Positions 1 through 9,889 of a stretch of 64,000 nucleotides of DNA are shown piece by piece. The notes beneath the pieces are model-generated. The model made no database searches. It was not told the origin of the DNA and worked only from the letters and a program-made list of their open reading frames with translations. Numbering within the stretch: position 1 is the stretch's first letter; every line of letters begins with the position of its first letter. The stretch comes from Sphingopyxis sp. H053 (GTDB lineage: Bacteria; Pseudomonadota; Alphaproteobacteria; Sphingomonadales; Sphingomonadaceae): assembly GCF_001468225.1 (NCBI RefSeq), contig NZ_LNRU01000001.1, positions 186,001 to 250,000 of the forward strand, written 5' to 3'. The position numbers and the translations under genes were made by a program.

Positions 1-602
1 AGCGAGAAACCGTTCGAATGCACCCCCGACGAAGCGAGGCCGAGAATCACGTCGCCCGCCGCGACCTTGTCCGCGGTCAGCACCTGATCGCGCTCGACCG
101 CGCCGACGCAGAAGCCCGCAAGGTCGTAATCGCCGTCCGAATACATGCCTGGCATTTCGGCGGTCTCGCCGCCGATCAGCGCGCATCCGGCCTGCTTGCA
201 GCCCTCGGCAATGCTCGCAACGACCTCGGTCGCGACATCGTTGTCGAGCTTGCCCGTTGCATAATAATCGAGGAAAAATAGCGGCTCGGCGCCCTGCACG
301 ATCAGATCGTTCGCGCACATCGCGACGAGGTCGATCCCGACCCCGTCATGCTTGCCCGATTCGATGGCGAGTTTGAGCTTGGTGCCCACGCCATCGTTCG
401 CGGCGACGAGCAGGGGATCGTTGAACCCCGCCGCCTTCAGGTCGAAAAAGCCGCCAAAGCCGCCGAGGTCGGCGTCGGCGCCGGGTCGGCGCGTCGCACG
501 GGCGAGCGGAGCAATGGCACGGACCAGCGCATTGCCGGTCTCGATCGATACGCCGGCCCCAGCATAAGTGTAGGGGGCGGGTTGGTTGTGCTTGGAATCC
601 AT
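1..602 (-). CDS. purM: phosphoribosylformylglycinamidine cyclo-ligase, N-terminal part
   Basis: PurM closes the imidazole ring of FGAM to give AIR in purine synthesis, in the cytosol. The 200 visible codons are the N-terminal part; the gene runs off the left edge. Translation shows [12 protein letters not shown] from residue 13, a [10 protein letters not shown] stretch and [18 protein letters not shown], all typical of PurM. The ATG at 602 is the first possible start because an in-frame stop (TAG) lies four codons upstream. It is divergent from the DUF2066-hdaA-ppk1-ppx operon, with about 85 bp of shared upstream DNA. Recognition is by conserved motifs; certainty is high. Confidence 0.96.
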   Translation of the reverse strand, partial: MDSKHNQPAPYTYAGAGVSIETGNALVRAIAPLARATRRPGADADLGGFGGFFDLKAAGFNDPLLVAANDGVGTKLKLAIESGKHDGVGIDLVAMCANDLIVQGAEPLFFLDYYATGKLDNDVATEVVASIAEGCKQAGCALIGGETAEMPGMYSDGDYDLAGFCVGAVERDQVLTADKVAAGDVILGLASSGVHSNGFS

Positions 603-687
603 GGCCCGCGCGACTAACGCTTCCGGCCGACAAATGCCATGATTTCCTTGTCGGGGCCCGCGCTTTTGGGCAAAGCATAGAGAAGAT

Positions 688-1959
688 ATGATTTCGGCTG
701 CTTTCCCCCGCTTCGCCCCGAGCTTCGCCTTCGACGCCCTGCGTGGCCGCGATTGGCGCTGGGCGGCGCTTTTCGGCCTGTTCTTTGCGATTCTGCTCGT
801 TGGCGTGGTCGATGGTCAGATCACTCGCGGCGACCGCGGCATCACCCCGATCAACAGCAGCGGCGATTTCCTGACGAGCGGCATCATGGTCGACGTCACC
901 GGCGACAATGCCGACGATGCGCGAACCAAGGGCTGGCGTGAGGCGCAGCGCCTGGCCTGGGCCCAGCTTTACCGCAAATTGAACGGCAGCGACGGCCCCA
1001 AACTCGGCGATTCGGTGCTCGATGGCATCGTCACCGCGATCGTCGTCGAGGAAGAGCAGATTGGCCCGCGCCGCTATGTCGCCCGGCTCGGCGTCCAGTT
1101 CGATCGCGTGCGCGCAGGGCAGATTCTCGGCGTCAGCGGCCGTACTTTGCGCTCGCCGCCCTTGCTCGTCATCCCCGTCTATTCGATCGACGGCATCCCG
1201 CAGGTGTTCGAACAGCGCAGCGCCTGGCAGCGCGCGTGGGCCGAATATAATACGGGGCAGAGCGCGATCGATTATGTCCGCACCGCGGGCACCGGCGCCG
1301 ATACCTTGCTGATCAACGCGGGGCAGACCGGCCGCCGCGGCCGCGTCTGGTGGCGCGTGATCCTCGACCAATATGGCGCCGCCGACGTGCTGACGCCGAT
1401 CGCGCGCGTCGAATATTCCTATCCGGGCGGCCCGATCAAAGGCTATTTTACTGCGCGCTTCGGCCCCGACAGCAAGCTGATCTCCACCTTCACGATGACC
1501 GGGCCCAGCCCCGCGGCGCTGCCCGACATGATGGAAAAGGCGGTCGCGCGGATGGATCGCATCTATATCGACGCGCTCGCGGCGGGCGTGCTGCGCACCG
1601 ATACCTATCTCGTCCTCGAAAAGCCGGTCGAAAAGGAAGACCTGCCCGAAGAGATCGCGGCCGACGACGAGATGCTGCCCAGCGAAACCGATGCGAGTGT
1701 GCCGACGACAACCGCCGTCGGGGTACAGAGCTTCACCGTCCAGTACAGCTCGCCCGACGTCGATTCGGTCACCGCGACCGAACGCGCGGTCGCGGGCGCC
1801 GCGGGCGTCCAGTCGGCCTCGACCACCAGCCTTGCGCTCGGCGGCACCTCGGTGATGCGCGTCAGCTTCCGGGGTGACCTCGCCGCGCTCGGTGCGGCGC
1901 TCGCCGCACGCGGGTTCAAGGTGCAGGAAGGCGGCGGTCAGCTCAGGATCAGCCGCTGA
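688..1959 (+). CDS. DUF2066 domain-containing protein
   Basis: A 423-residue protein that begins with a hydrophobic segment (about residues 26-42), so it is probably exported or anchored in the inner membrane. The rest resembles the DUF2066 family, whose biochemical role is unknown. The C-terminal 80 residues form a separate small alpha/beta-looking part ([16 protein letters not shown] onward), the region that often attracts a heavy-metal-associated label in sphingomonads; no CxxC metal site is visible. Its stop overlaps the hdaA start by one base, so it is the first gene of the hdaA-ppk1-ppx operon. Family assignment is from memory of related proteins; function is unknown. Confidence 0.75.
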   Translation: MISAAFPRFAPSFAFDALRGRDWRWAALFGLFFAILLVGVVDGQITRGDRGITPINSSGDFLTSGIMVDVTGDNADDARTKGWREAQRLAWAQLYRKLNGSDGPKLGDSVLDGIVTAIVVEEEQIGPRRYVARLGVQFDRVRAGQILGVSGRTLRSPPLLVIPVYSIDGIPQVFEQRSAWQRAWAEYNTGQSAIDYVRTAGTGADTLLINAGQTGRRGRVWWRVILDQYGAADVLTPIARVEYSYPGGPIKGYFTARFGPDSKLISTFTMTGPSPAALPDMMEKAVARMDRIYIDALAAGVLRTDTYLVLEKPVEKEDLPEEIAADDEMLPSETDASVPTTTAVGVQSFTVQYSSPDVDSVTATERAVAGAAGVQSASTTSLALGGTSVMRVSFRGDLAALGAALAARGFKVQEGGGQLRISR

Positions 1960-2612
1960 TGGCGCGCGCGTCCCAGATCGCGCTGCCGCTCGATTGGAGC
2001 GCGGGGGGCAGCAACGACGGTCCGCTGATCGTCGGCACCAGCAACGCCGATGCCGTGCGCTACCTGCGCCACGTCGCAACATGGCCCGTCCGCACCGCCG
2101 TGCTCACCGGACCGCGCGGTTCGGGGCGCAGCCTGATGGGCCGGCTCTTCGCGCGCGACACCGGCGGAAAAATCATCGACGGGCATGACAGCGTTTCGGA
2201 AGAAGAGATTTTCCACGCCTGGAACGCCGCGCAGGCCAGCGGCTCGCCGCTGCTGATCATCGCCGATGCGCCGCCGTCGGAATGGAATGTCGCGCTTCCC
2301 GACCTTCGTTCGCGCCTGGCGGCGGTGCCGGTGCTCGCGATCGGCGATCCCGACGACTGCCTTGCGCGCGACCTGATCGAGGCGCTGTTCGCGCAGCGCG
2401 GCATGGCGCTTGCGCCGGGCGTCGCCTCCTATATCGTGCCGCGGATGGAGCGCAGCTATGCGATGATCCACCGCGTCGTCGCGGCGCTCGATGCCGCATC
2501 GCTCGAAAAGGGCGGCGGTATTAGCATTCGTCTTACGCGTGAAACATTACTGTCACAGGGGCTCATCGATCCCGATTTGCTCGAACGACAGGATGACGCG
2601 ACATGTCGATAA
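1959..2612 (+). CDS. hdaA: HdaA/DnaA-like regulator of replication initiation
   Basis: A 217-residue AAA+ protein of the Hda/HdaA type, which with the sliding clamp promotes hydrolysis of DnaA-bound ATP. The N-terminus has QIALPLDW at residues 6-13, matching the clamp-binding motif of Hda proteins. The P-loop is GPRGSGRS at 51-58, with Arg in place of the usual Lys, so nucleotide binding may be altered. The end of the AAA+ lid (MERSYAMIHRVVAALD) is Hda-like. DUF2066 lies upstream and ppk1 downstream, the latter overlapping by 10 bases. The same linkage to purM and polyphosphate genes is familiar in alphaproteobacteria. Confidence 0.88.
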   Translation: MARASQIALPLDWSAGGSNDGPLIVGTSNADAVRYLRHVATWPVRTAVLTGPRGSGRSLMGRLFARDTGGKIIDGHDSVSEEEIFHAWNAAQASGSPLLIIADAPPSEWNVALPDLRSRLAAVPVLAIGDPDDCLARDLIEALFAQRGMALAPGVASYIVPRMERSYAMIHRVVAALDAASLEKGGGISIRLTRETLLSQGLIDPDLLERQDDATCR

Positions 2613-4777
2613 CCGGCGGCCCCTTACGCGCAGACAATGATGCCGATACCGCGGCGACGCCGCCCAGCTTTGGTCCCGAACGCTTCTTCAACCGCGAACT
2701 CTCCTGGCTCGCCTTCAACCGGCGGGTGATGGAGGAGGCGCGCAACCCCGCGCATCCCTTGCTCGAACGTCTTCGCTTCCTGTCGATCTCGGGCAGCAAC
2801 CTCGACGAATTCTTCATGGTCCGCGTCGCGGGGCTGAAGGGGCAGCAACTTCAGGGGATCGACGATCCTTCGGCCGACGGCCGCTCGCCGGGGCAGCAGC
2901 TTGCCGAGATCGAGGCCGAGGTGAACCGCCTCGTCGACCAGCAGCAGAGCGAATGGCAATTGCTCCATCGCCAGCTCGGCGAACAGGGCATCATTGTCCA
3001 CGGCACGGGGTCGGACAAAGAGGCGCTGCGCACCGCCTTGCGCCAATATTTCATCGACCAGATTTTTCCGATCCTCACCCCGCAGGTGCTCGATCCGGCG
3101 CATCCATTCCCCTTCATCCCGAACCGCGGCCTCGGCGTCATCTTCGATCTGCAGCGCAAGGCGACGGGTGACACGATCCGCGAACTGGTGATGATCCCTT
3201 CCTCGCTGGCGCGTTTCGTGCCGGTCCCGGGGCAGCCGGGCTCGTTCGTGCCGATCGAATATCTGATCGAGATTTTCGGCGACCTGCTGTTCCCCGGTTT
3301 CACCATCCGCTCGCTGGGTGTGTTCCGCATCATCCGCGACAGCGATATCGAGCTGGAAGAAGAGGCCGAGGATCTCGTCCGCCTGTTCCGCACCGCGATC
3401 CGCCGCCGCCGCCGCGGCCGCGTGATCCTGCTCGAACTCGAAGCCGACATGCCTGGCGAAATCGCCGAGGTGCTCAACGCCGATATTCAGGGGCACGAAG
3501 CGATCGTTGCCAAGATCGGCGGCTTCATCGGGCTAGCGGCGCTGTCGGCGCTCGTCGATGTCGACCGGCCCGACCTCAAATTCCCCGCCTATTCGGCGCG
3601 TTTCCCCGAACGCATCCGCGAACATGGCGGCGACTGTTTCGCGGCGATCCGTTCGAAGGACATCGTCGTCCATCATCCGTATGAAAGCTTCGACGTCGTC
3701 CTCTCCTTTCTGCGTCAGGCGGCGGCCGATCCCGACGTCGTCGCGATCAAGCAGACGCTCTACCGCGCCGGCAACCAGTCGCCGGTGATCCGCGCGTTGA
3801 TCGAGGCGGCCGAGGCGGGCAAGTCGGTCACCGCGGTCGTCGAGCTCAAGGCGCGCTTCGACGAGGAGCAGAATCTGCTCTGGGCGAACCAGCTCGAACG
3901 CGCCGGGGTACAGGTCGTCTACGGCTTCATCGAGTGGAAGACGCACGCCAAGATTTCGATGGTCGTGCGCCGCGAGGGGCAGGGGTATCGCACCTATTGC
4001 CACTTCGGCACCGGCAATTATCACCCGGTGACCGCGCGCATCTATACCGATCTCAGCTTCTTCACCGCCGACCCGCGCGCGGGTCGCGACGCGGCGCAGC
4101 TGTTCAATTACATCACCGGCTATGTCGAACCCGAACGGCTCGACCTCATCACCATGTCGCCGCTCAACATGCGCGCGCATCTGTCCGACCTGATCGACGC
4201 CGAGACGGCGGCGGCGAAGGCCGGCTTGCCGTCGGGCGTATGGGCCAAGATGAACAGCCTCGTCGACCCCGACATCATCGACAAGCTTTACGAGGCGAGC
4301 GCTGCGGGCGTGCCGATCGAACTGATCGTGCGCGGCATCTGCTGCCTGCGCCCCGATGTGCCCGGGCTGTCCGAAACGATCCGCGTCAAATCGGTCGTCG
4401 GGCGCTTTCTCGAGCACAGCCGCGTGTGGGCCTTCGCGAACGGCGCGGCGCTGCCGCATCGTGGGGCAAAACTCTACATCAGCAGCGCAGACTGGATGCC
4501 GCGCAACTTCGACCGCCGCGTCGAATATATGATCCCGATCGAGAACCCGACCGTCCACGACCAGATTTTGGACCAGGTGCTCGTCGCGAACCTGATCGAC
4601 AATGAACAAAGCTGGATCCTGCAGTCCGACGGCACCTCAGTGCGGGTGAAGCCGGACGACAAGCCATTCAATCTGCATCATTATTTCATGACGAACGCGT
4701 CGCTATCGGGTCGCGGAACGGCGCTCCACAAGCGTCACGACGTCCCGACCCTCGCCTTCAACACGCGCGAAGATTGA
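2603..4777 (+). CDS. ppk1: polyphosphate kinase 1
   Basis: A 724-residue PPK1, which transfers the gamma phosphate of ATP to polyphosphate chains at the membrane. Family landmarks are the N-terminal FFNRELSWLAFNRRVMEEA, the catalytic THAK motif with His448 (equivalent to the autophosphorylated His of the E. coli enzyme), HFGTGNYHPVTARIYTD after it, and EHSRVWAFANG with His605, the second active-site His. Length is normal. The start overlaps hdaA and the stop overlaps ppx, so synthesis and breakdown of polyphosphate are translationally coupled. Confidence 0.97.
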   Translation: MSITGGPLRADNDADTAATPPSFGPERFFNRELSWLAFNRRVMEEARNPAHPLLERLRFLSISGSNLDEFFMVRVAGLKGQQLQGIDDPSADGRSPGQQLAEIEAEVNRLVDQQQSEWQLLHRQLGEQGIIVHGTGSDKEALRTALRQYFIDQIFPILTPQVLDPAHPFPFIPNRGLGVIFDLQRKATGDTIRELVMIPSSLARFVPVPGQPGSFVPIEYLIEIFGDLLFPGFTIRSLGVFRIIRDSDIELEEEAEDLVRLFRTAIRRRRRGRVILLELEADMPGEIAEVLNADIQGHEAIVAKIGGFIGLAALSALVDVDRPDLKFPAYSARFPERIREHGGDCFAAIRSKDIVVHHPYESFDVVLSFLRQAAADPDVVAIKQTLYRAGNQSPVIRALIEAAEAGKSVTAVVELKARFDEEQNLLWANQLERAGVQVVYGFIEWKTHAKISMVVRREGQGYRTYCHFGTGNYHPVTARIYTDLSFFTADPRAGRDAAQLFNYITGYVEPERLDLITMSPLNMRAHLSDLIDAETAAAKAGLPSGVWAKMNSLVDPDIIDKLYEASAAGVPIELIVRGICCLRPDVPGLSETIRVKSVVGRFLEHSRVWAFANGAALPHRGAKLYISSADWMPRNFDRRVEYMIPIENPTVHDQILDQVLVANLIDNEQSWILQSDGTSVRVKPDDKPFNLHHYFMTNASLSGRGTALHKRHDVPTLAFNTRED

Positions 4778-6279
4778 CGAAATTGACCCCACAGCGTTCC
4801 TCCAGGCAGGCGGTCAGTCGATCCGCCGTGATCGATATCGGCTCCAACTCGGTCCGCATCGTCGTCTATGAAGGACCGGCGCGCGCACCCGCCGTGATCT
4901 TCAACGAAAAGGTCGCCGCGGGTCTTGGCCGCGGGCTCGCCATCGATGGCCGCATCGCCCCGGGAGACGCCGAGCGCGGCCTGGTCGCGCTGCGGCGCTA
5001 CGCGCTGCTCGCCGAGCATATGGACGTCCAGGACGTGCAATGCGTCGCCACCGCAGCGGTGCGCGATGCGGTCAATGGTCCCGACTTCATCGCCGCCGCG
5101 GCCGAGGCGGGACTGAATATCCGGCTGCTGTCGGGCGAGGAGGAGGCCGAGGCTGCGGGGCATGGCGTGCTGTCGGCGATCCCCGACGCGCACGGCGTCG
5201 CAGTCGATCTTGGCGGTGGCAGCCTCGAACTCGCCGAAGTGTCCCGCGGCAAGGTCGGCCGCCGCGCATCCTTCCCGCTCGGCGTGCTCCGCTTGCCCGC
5301 GCTGCGGAAGGATGGCGAGCAGGCGTTTGAACGCGCGATCCGCAAGATGCTCCGCGCCGCGGGCTGGCCGGGCGAGGGGTTGACCGGGCTGCCGCTCTAT
5401 CTGGTCGGCGGTTCGTGGCGCGCGCTCTCGCGCCTCGATCTCGAACTCACCAAGGACCCGCTTGCGGTCCTCGATCAGCACACATTGCCACGCAGCGCGC
5501 TGCGCCGCCTGCTCCGCGCGACCAAAAGGTTGAGCTTTGAAGAGCTCCGCGCCATCCCCGGCATGGCGTCGAACCGCGCCGCGGCCTTGCCCGATGCGGC
5601 GGCGCTGCTCGCGGCGCTCGTCAACATTCTCGATGTGCCCGAAATGACCGTGTCGTCATCGGGGCTTCGCGAAGGCCTGCTCTATCAGGCGCTCGATGCC
5701 GAAACGCGCGCGCAGGACCCACTGATCGTCGCCGCCGAATTCGAGGGCCGACGCCTCGCGCGGTTCGCGCCGCACGGCCGCGCGATCGCCGAATGGATCG
5801 CGCCGCTGTTTGCTGACGAGGCTCCCGCCGACAGCCGCGTCCGTTTGGCCGCCAGCCTGCTCAGCGATGTCGCCTGGTCGGCGAATCCCGATTTTCGCGC
5901 CGAGCGCGGCACCGAGATCGGCCTGCACGGAAACTGGCGGAGCATCGATATCCCGGGCCGCATCCTCCTTGCCCGCGCGCTGTACGCGGGCTTTGGCGGC
6001 ACCGACGCCGAGTTTCCCGCGATGGGCAGTCTCGTGACGCCCGAGCGCCTGGCGCGGGCGCGTCAATGGGGGCTCGCGATCCGTTTGGCACAACGCCTGA
6101 CCGGCGGCATCCAGGCGCCGCTCGACGGCAGCTCGATCGCGATGCGCGGGGGCAAGCTGCGGCTCACCCTCACGCGCGAATGGCACCATCTGATGGGCGA
6201 AGCGGTCGAGCGGCGACTGCGCGCACTCGCGAACGCGCTTGACGCCGAACCCGTGGTGGATTTGCAGGACGGCGGCTGA
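4774..6279 (+). CDS. ppx: Ppx/GppA family exopolyphosphatase
   Basis: A 501-residue member of the actin-like ASKHA phosphatases that removes terminal phosphate from polyphosphate or converts pppGpp to ppGpp. The phosphate 1 motif VIDIGSNSVRIVVYEG lies near residue 20 and the phosphate 2 motif AVDLGGGSLELAEV near residue 143. The C-terminal third is an HD-like helical part (NPDFRAERGTEIGLHGNWR). The start is either TTG at 4774, overlapping the ppk1 stop, or TTG nine bases further on; no ATG is suitable. Placement directly after ppk1 favours the exopolyphosphatase role over GppA. Confidence 0.93.
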   Translation: MTKLTPQRSSRQAVSRSAVIDIGSNSVRIVVYEGPARAPAVIFNEKVAAGLGRGLAIDGRIAPGDAERGLVALRRYALLAEHMDVQDVQCVATAAVRDAVNGPDFIAAAAEAGLNIRLLSGEEEAEAAGHGVLSAIPDAHGVAVDLGGGSLELAEVSRGKVGRRASFPLGVLRLPALRKDGEQAFERAIRKMLRAAGWPGEGLTGLPLYLVGGSWRALSRLDLELTKDPLAVLDQHTLPRSALRRLLRATKRLSFEELRAIPGMASNRAAALPDAAALLAALVNILDVPEMTVSSSGLREGLLYQALDAETRAQDPLIVAAEFEGRRLARFAPHGRAIAEWIAPLFADEAPADSRVRLAASLLSDVAWSANPDFRAERGTEIGLHGNWRSIDIPGRILLARALYAGFGGTDAEFPAMGSLVTPERLARARQWGLAIRLAQRLTGGIQAPLDGSSIAMRGGKLRLTLTREWHHLMGEAVERRLRALANALDAEPVVDLQDGG

Positions 6280-6284
6280 GCGAC

Positions 6285-6677
6285 CTAGGTCGCCGGCGCG
6301 GTGCAGGTCGTCCCGGCCGCCGATGCGGTTTCTTCACCGGGCTTGAGCGGTGCGAGCGAGCCTTCGGTCATGCCCTTGGTCCACCATTGCCAGCCGCCGC
6401 CGACATAGCGGGCGCCGCTCGCCGACATTGCGCTTTTCATCTCGACCGTCTTGCCCGCGACGACGATCTGCGCCGTGTCGGTGGTCGGGTAGCGCGCCTC
6501 GACGGTCGATCCGTCGGCACAGGTGTAGCGAACAGGCTCTGCCGCAGGTGCGGCAGGTGCCTCAGCCTTGGGGGCGGTCGATTGTGCGGTGTCCACGGTG
6601 GGGGCTTCGGTTTTGGTCGGCGCGGCGTTGCAGCCTGCAACGCCGATTGCGAGGGCGATAGCGACGGGGAAACGCAT
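6285..6677 (-). CDS. MliC-like lipoprotein
   Basis: A 130-residue lipoprotein. The start at 6677 (MRFPVAI) is chosen because a strong AAGGAG site ends six bases upstream; an ATG at 6692 would place that site inside the gene. The signal peptide ends in VAGC (Cys16), a lipobox. An Ala/Pro/Thr-rich linker follows, then a domain with YTCADGSTVEARYP and WQWWTKGMTEGSL, the pattern of MliC/PliC lysozyme-inhibitor domains, which shield peptidoglycan from host C-type lysozyme. It converges on ppx with a five-base gap. The fold assignment is by motif resemblance. Confidence 0.8.
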   Translation of the reverse strand: MRFPVAIALAIGVAGCNAAPTKTEAPTVDTAQSTAPKAEAPAAPAAEPVRYTCADGSTVEARYPTTDTAQIVVAGKTVEMKSAMSASGARYVGGGWQWWTKGMTEGSLAPLKPGEETASAAGTTCTAPAT

Positions 6678-6756
6678 GGCCTGCTCCTTCATGACATCAC
6701 TGCCGCCCGATTATGGGGCAACGGCCAATGCCGTGCAATAGCAAGGCCGTAGGCTC

Positions 6757-7932
6757 TCAGGCCGCGCCGTCGATCTCGCTCATCACCAGCTTGCCGTTCT
6801 TGACTGCAAAGCCCATCCGGCCTTCGACCAGATCGAGCGCCGCGTGGCCGAACACGTCATAACGCCAGCCGTCCATCATTTGGATTCCCTCGCGCGCGCC
6901 CGCAGCGAGCGCTTCCAAATCGTCGCTGCGCGCGATTAACCGCGCCGCGACGTTCAATTCGCGCGCGCGAATTTTCAGCAGCAGCTTGAGCAGGTCGGCG
7001 ACCAGCGTGCCTTCCTTGCCGAGCCCCGGGCCGCGCGGTGCGCGCTCGGGCATGTCGTCCTTCGACATTGGCTTGGCGCCCGCGATCGCGTCCATCAGCC
7101 GGCCGCCGATGTCGTTGGTGCGCCACGTTGCCGACAGTCCGCGCACGCGGCCCAGCCCGTCCTGATCCTTCGGCGGATGCGCGGCGAGGTCGGCGAGCGT
7201 TTCGTCCTTGACGATGCGGCCGCGCGGCAGATTCTTTTGCCGCGCCTCGCGTTCGCGCCACGCGGCGAGCGACTGCAAGCGGCCGAGCACGTCGAGCTTG
7301 CGCGTCGGGATCTTGATTCGCTGCCACGCCTTGTCGGGATCGACGCTGTAATTGGCGGGATCGGCGAGCTTTTCCATCTCCTCGTCGAGCCAGTGACCGC
7401 GGCCGGTCTTGATCAGCTTATCGAGCATCATCGGGAAAATCTTGGCGAGGTGCGTGACGTCGCCGACAGCATAGTCGATCTGGCGCTTGTCGAGCGGACG
7501 GCGGCTCCAGTCGGTAAAGCGCGCGCCCTTGTCGAGTTGCAACCCGATCCACGCCTCGACCAGGTTCGAATAGCCGACCTGTTCGGCCTGACCGAGCGCC
7601 ATCTGGCCGATCTGGGTGTCGAAGATCGGGTGCGGCGTCTTGCCGGTCAGGTTGAAGATGATTTCGACATCCTGCCCGCCCGCATGAAAGACTTTCAGCA
7701 TGTCCTCATTGTCGACGAGCAGGTCGAGCAGGGGCCCCAGGTCGATGCCCGGCGCCATCGGATCGATCGCCGCGGCATGGTCGCGGTCGGCCACCTGGAT
7801 CAGGCAAAGCTCTGGCCAGAAAGTGTTTTCGCGCATGAATTCGGTATCGACCGCGATGAAATCGCTGTTCCGAATGAGGTCGCAGAATTCGACGAGCGCG
7901 GCGTTGGTTTCGATCAACGGATGGACTTGCAT
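6757..7932 (-). CDS. rnd: ribonuclease D
   Basis: A 391-residue DEDDy 3'-5' exoribonuclease acting in tRNA and stable RNA maturation. Exo motif I is FIAVDTEFMRE with Asp29 and Glu31. Motif II holds HAGGQDVEI, and motif III is DYAVGDVTHL, with the Tyr and Asp of the DEDDy class. The C-terminal half contains an HRDC-type domain (WREREARQKNLPRGRIVKDE). Length is typical. It is transcribed alone, divergent from the small membrane protein at 8042. Confidence 0.95.
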   Translation of the reverse strand: MQVHPLIETNAALVEFCDLIRNSDFIAVDTEFMRENTFWPELCLIQVADRDHAAAIDPMAPGIDLGPLLDLLVDNEDMLKVFHAGGQDVEIIFNLTGKTPHPIFDTQIGQMALGQAEQVGYSNLVEAWIGLQLDKGARFTDWSRRPLDKRQIDYAVGDVTHLAKIFPMMLDKLIKTGRGHWLDEEMEKLADPANYSVDPDKAWQRIKIPTRKLDVLGRLQSLAAWREREARQKNLPRGRIVKDETLADLAAHPPKDQDGLGRVRGLSATWRTNDIGGRLMDAIAGAKPMSKDDMPERAPRGPGLGKEGTLVADLLKLLLKIRARELNVAARLIARSDDLEALAAGAREGIQMMDGWRYDVFGHAALDLVEGRMGFAVKNGKLVMSEIDGAA

Positions 7933-8041
7933 AGCGCGCCTATACAGCTAGTTGAGAGGAACGGGCAGGAAAAATTGCCCGCGCTCTTCGGGTCGCGGAG
8001 CCGGAACACCGGCTGGGGAAAAAGACGAAGGGATTTGGGGC

Positions 8042-8371
8042 ATGATGTGGCTCGGTTGGGCGCTCGCCGCGCTCGGTTTTGCGTTGATTTTCGGGCAATA
8101 TGCCGCGGGGCAGGCGGACATCTTCGTGTCGATCGCCAATCCGCGGCCGCTCGACGAGGAATCGATGGTGGTCACGTTGAAGGGCTGGGGTTTCGCCGCC
8201 CAGGCGGCGCAACCGTTCGTGACGCCCGAATCCGATCATGGCCTGTGCGACGTTCGGCTGTTCGCGACGCGGCGCCAGATGCTCGTCGCGATCGCGACCT
8301 TCGGCTTCCTGCGGCCGGTGACCGTCGCGTGGCGCGCACACGCCGGCGTCCTCCCGCTGGGAGACGCCTGA
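8042..8371 (+). CDS. small membrane protein of unknown function
   Basis: A 109-residue protein whose N-terminus (MMWLGWALAALGFALIFGQYAAG) is a single hydrophobic segment, followed by a soluble part of about 80 residues without a domain I can name. The ATG pair at 8042/8045 is preferred over earlier starts because it begins at the membrane segment and follows a purine-rich GAAGGGA. The stop overlaps the ATG of the FAD oxidoreductase (ATGA), so the two are translationally coupled and probably work together, for example as a membrane partner of the oxidoreductase. That role is inferred only from position. Confidence 0.65.
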   Translation: MMWLGWALAALGFALIFGQYAAGQADIFVSIANPRPLDEESMVVTLKGWGFAAQAAQPFVTPESDHGLCDVRLFATRRQMLVAIATFGFLRPVTVAWRAHAGVLPLGDA

Positions 8372-9882
8372 TGCCCATCGTCAAGCTCGGCGACGAAGGG
8401 CGCTGGACCAATTATCATGGCACCGGCACGTGCGAGGCGGCGACGCGCTTTGCCTTGCGCAGCGGTGATGCGGAGCGCGGACGCGACGAGATCGCGATCG
8501 CCGCGAAGTCGGTGCAGGACTGGCTCGCGGCGGCGCAGGCCGCGAAGCGCCGTGTCCGTCCGCTCGGCGCGGGCTGGTCGCCGTCGAATGTCAATATCAG
8601 CTCGCAAAGCTGGCTGCTCCACACGCGGCGCTTCAATCGTTGTTTTCGCATCGGCGCCGATGACGTCCGCCCCGGGATCGACGCCGGCGCCCTGATGCTC
8701 GTCGAAGCGGGCGCCCTCGTCGACGAGGTATCGGACAAGCTCGAAGCACAAGGCCGCTCGCTGTGGACCAGCGGCGCGGGCAATGGACAGACCTTCGCGG
8801 GCGCCGCTGCAACGGGCACCCACGGATCGATGATCGCGCGCGGCGGGATCCAGGACCATATCCGCGCGCTGCAGATCGTCACCCCAAGCGGTATCCGCTG
8901 GATCGAGCCCGACACCGGCGTGATGAGCGACGCCTTCATCGCCGCGACAGGATCGACGGCGCTCCGCGACGACAATATGTTCGCCGCGGCGCAGCTTCCC
9001 GTCGGCTCGCTCGGCATCGTGACGGCGCTCGTCGTTGACAGCGTACCGAAATTTCTCGTCCGTCCGATCCAGAATCTGCGCAAGGTCGATCGGGCGGCGC
9101 TGGACTGGCTCGCCGCCGGCGATTTCCGCCGCTTCTCGGCCGCCTATGCGCTCGATCAGGATCCCGATTTCGTCCAGATGATCGTCAATCCGTACAAGCC
9201 GTTCAGGCGGCCGGCGATGCTGCGCTTCCTCTATCGCGAACCCTGGCGCGACGATTATCCCCGCGCGACCCCCGGCCAGCTCGGCGCCGGTTATGACGCG
9301 CTCAGCCTGCTCGGCCGGTTGCTCAACGATTATCCGTGGGCGCGCGGGCCGTTGCTCCAGTTCGCGATGAAGCAGGGCTATGCCAGCGGCCCCGATATCG
9401 ACGCGCCGCCGGTCTATGGCAGCTGGGGGGAGGGGCTCGACACGCACCGACCGCTCGCCGACCTGTTCAACGCCTCGGTCACCATCGACCGCGCCGACCT
9501 TGCGCGCGCGTTCGAACGCATCTGCGCGGTCTATGCGCGCCACGGCGGCTCGACCGTCGTCACCATACGTTTCATGGAGCGCGCGCAAGGGCTGCTCGCT
9601 CCTGCGCGTTTCACGCACAATGCGGTGATCGATTTCGACGGCCCGCGCAGCCAGCGCACCGCCGACGCCTATACCCGCGTGGTCGAATGCCTCGATGCAG
9701 AGGGGATCACCTTCACCCGCCACTGGGCGAAAAGCTGCCGCCTCGACGCCGCGCGCGTCGCCGCCGATTATGGCGAGGATTTCCGCCGCTGGCGCACCGC
9801 GCGCGACCGGCTGCTTCCCGATCCGGCGCACCGCGCGCTGTTTGGCAGCGAGGTACTCGACGGGTTGGGGCTGACCTGCTGA
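8371..9882 (+). CDS. FAD-binding oxidoreductase, aldonolactone oxidase type
   Basis: A 503-residue protein of the VAO/PCMH flavoprotein superfamily. The FAD domain shows RPLGAGWSPSNVN near residue 60 and AATGTHGSM near residue 150. The C-terminal part (FTRHWAKSC, then EDFRRWRTARDRLLPD) matches the ALO domain of L-gulono- and D-arabinono-lactone oxidases. Substrate cannot be read from sequence; an aldonolactone or sugar alcohol is the family expectation. The ATG at 8371 overlaps the preceding stop. The long reading frame upstream of 8371 is antisense to rnd and is not part of the gene. Confidence 0.85.
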   Translation: MPIVKLGDEGRWTNYHGTGTCEAATRFALRSGDAERGRDEIAIAAKSVQDWLAAAQAAKRRVRPLGAGWSPSNVNISSQSWLLHTRRFNRCFRIGADDVRPGIDAGALMLVEAGALVDEVSDKLEAQGRSLWTSGAGNGQTFAGAAATGTHGSMIARGGIQDHIRALQIVTPSGIRWIEPDTGVMSDAFIAATGSTALRDDNMFAAAQLPVGSLGIVTALVVDSVPKFLVRPIQNLRKVDRAALDWLAAGDFRRFSAAYALDQDPDFVQMIVNPYKPFRRPAMLRFLYREPWRDDYPRATPGQLGAGYDALSLLGRLLNDYPWARGPLLQFAMKQGYASGPDIDAPPVYGSWGEGLDTHRPLADLFNASVTIDRADLARAFERICAVYARHGGSTVVTIRFMERAQGLLAPARFTHNAVIDFDGPRSQRTADAYTRVVECLDAEGITFTRHWAKSCRLDAARVAADYGEDFRRWRTARDRLLPDPAHRALFGSEVLDGLGLTC

Positions 9883-9889
9883 AGCATCC

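Noticed and set aside
346..2082. Long minus-strand reading frame of 578 codons
   Set aside because: It is antisense to purM upstream, the DUF2066 gene and hdaA start; composition is Arg/Ala/Asp-rich with no domain, as expected for a GC-rich shadow frame.
7177..8370. Upstream extension of the FAD oxidoreductase frame
   Set aside because: It is antisense to rnd; the real start is at 8371 where the protein homology begins.
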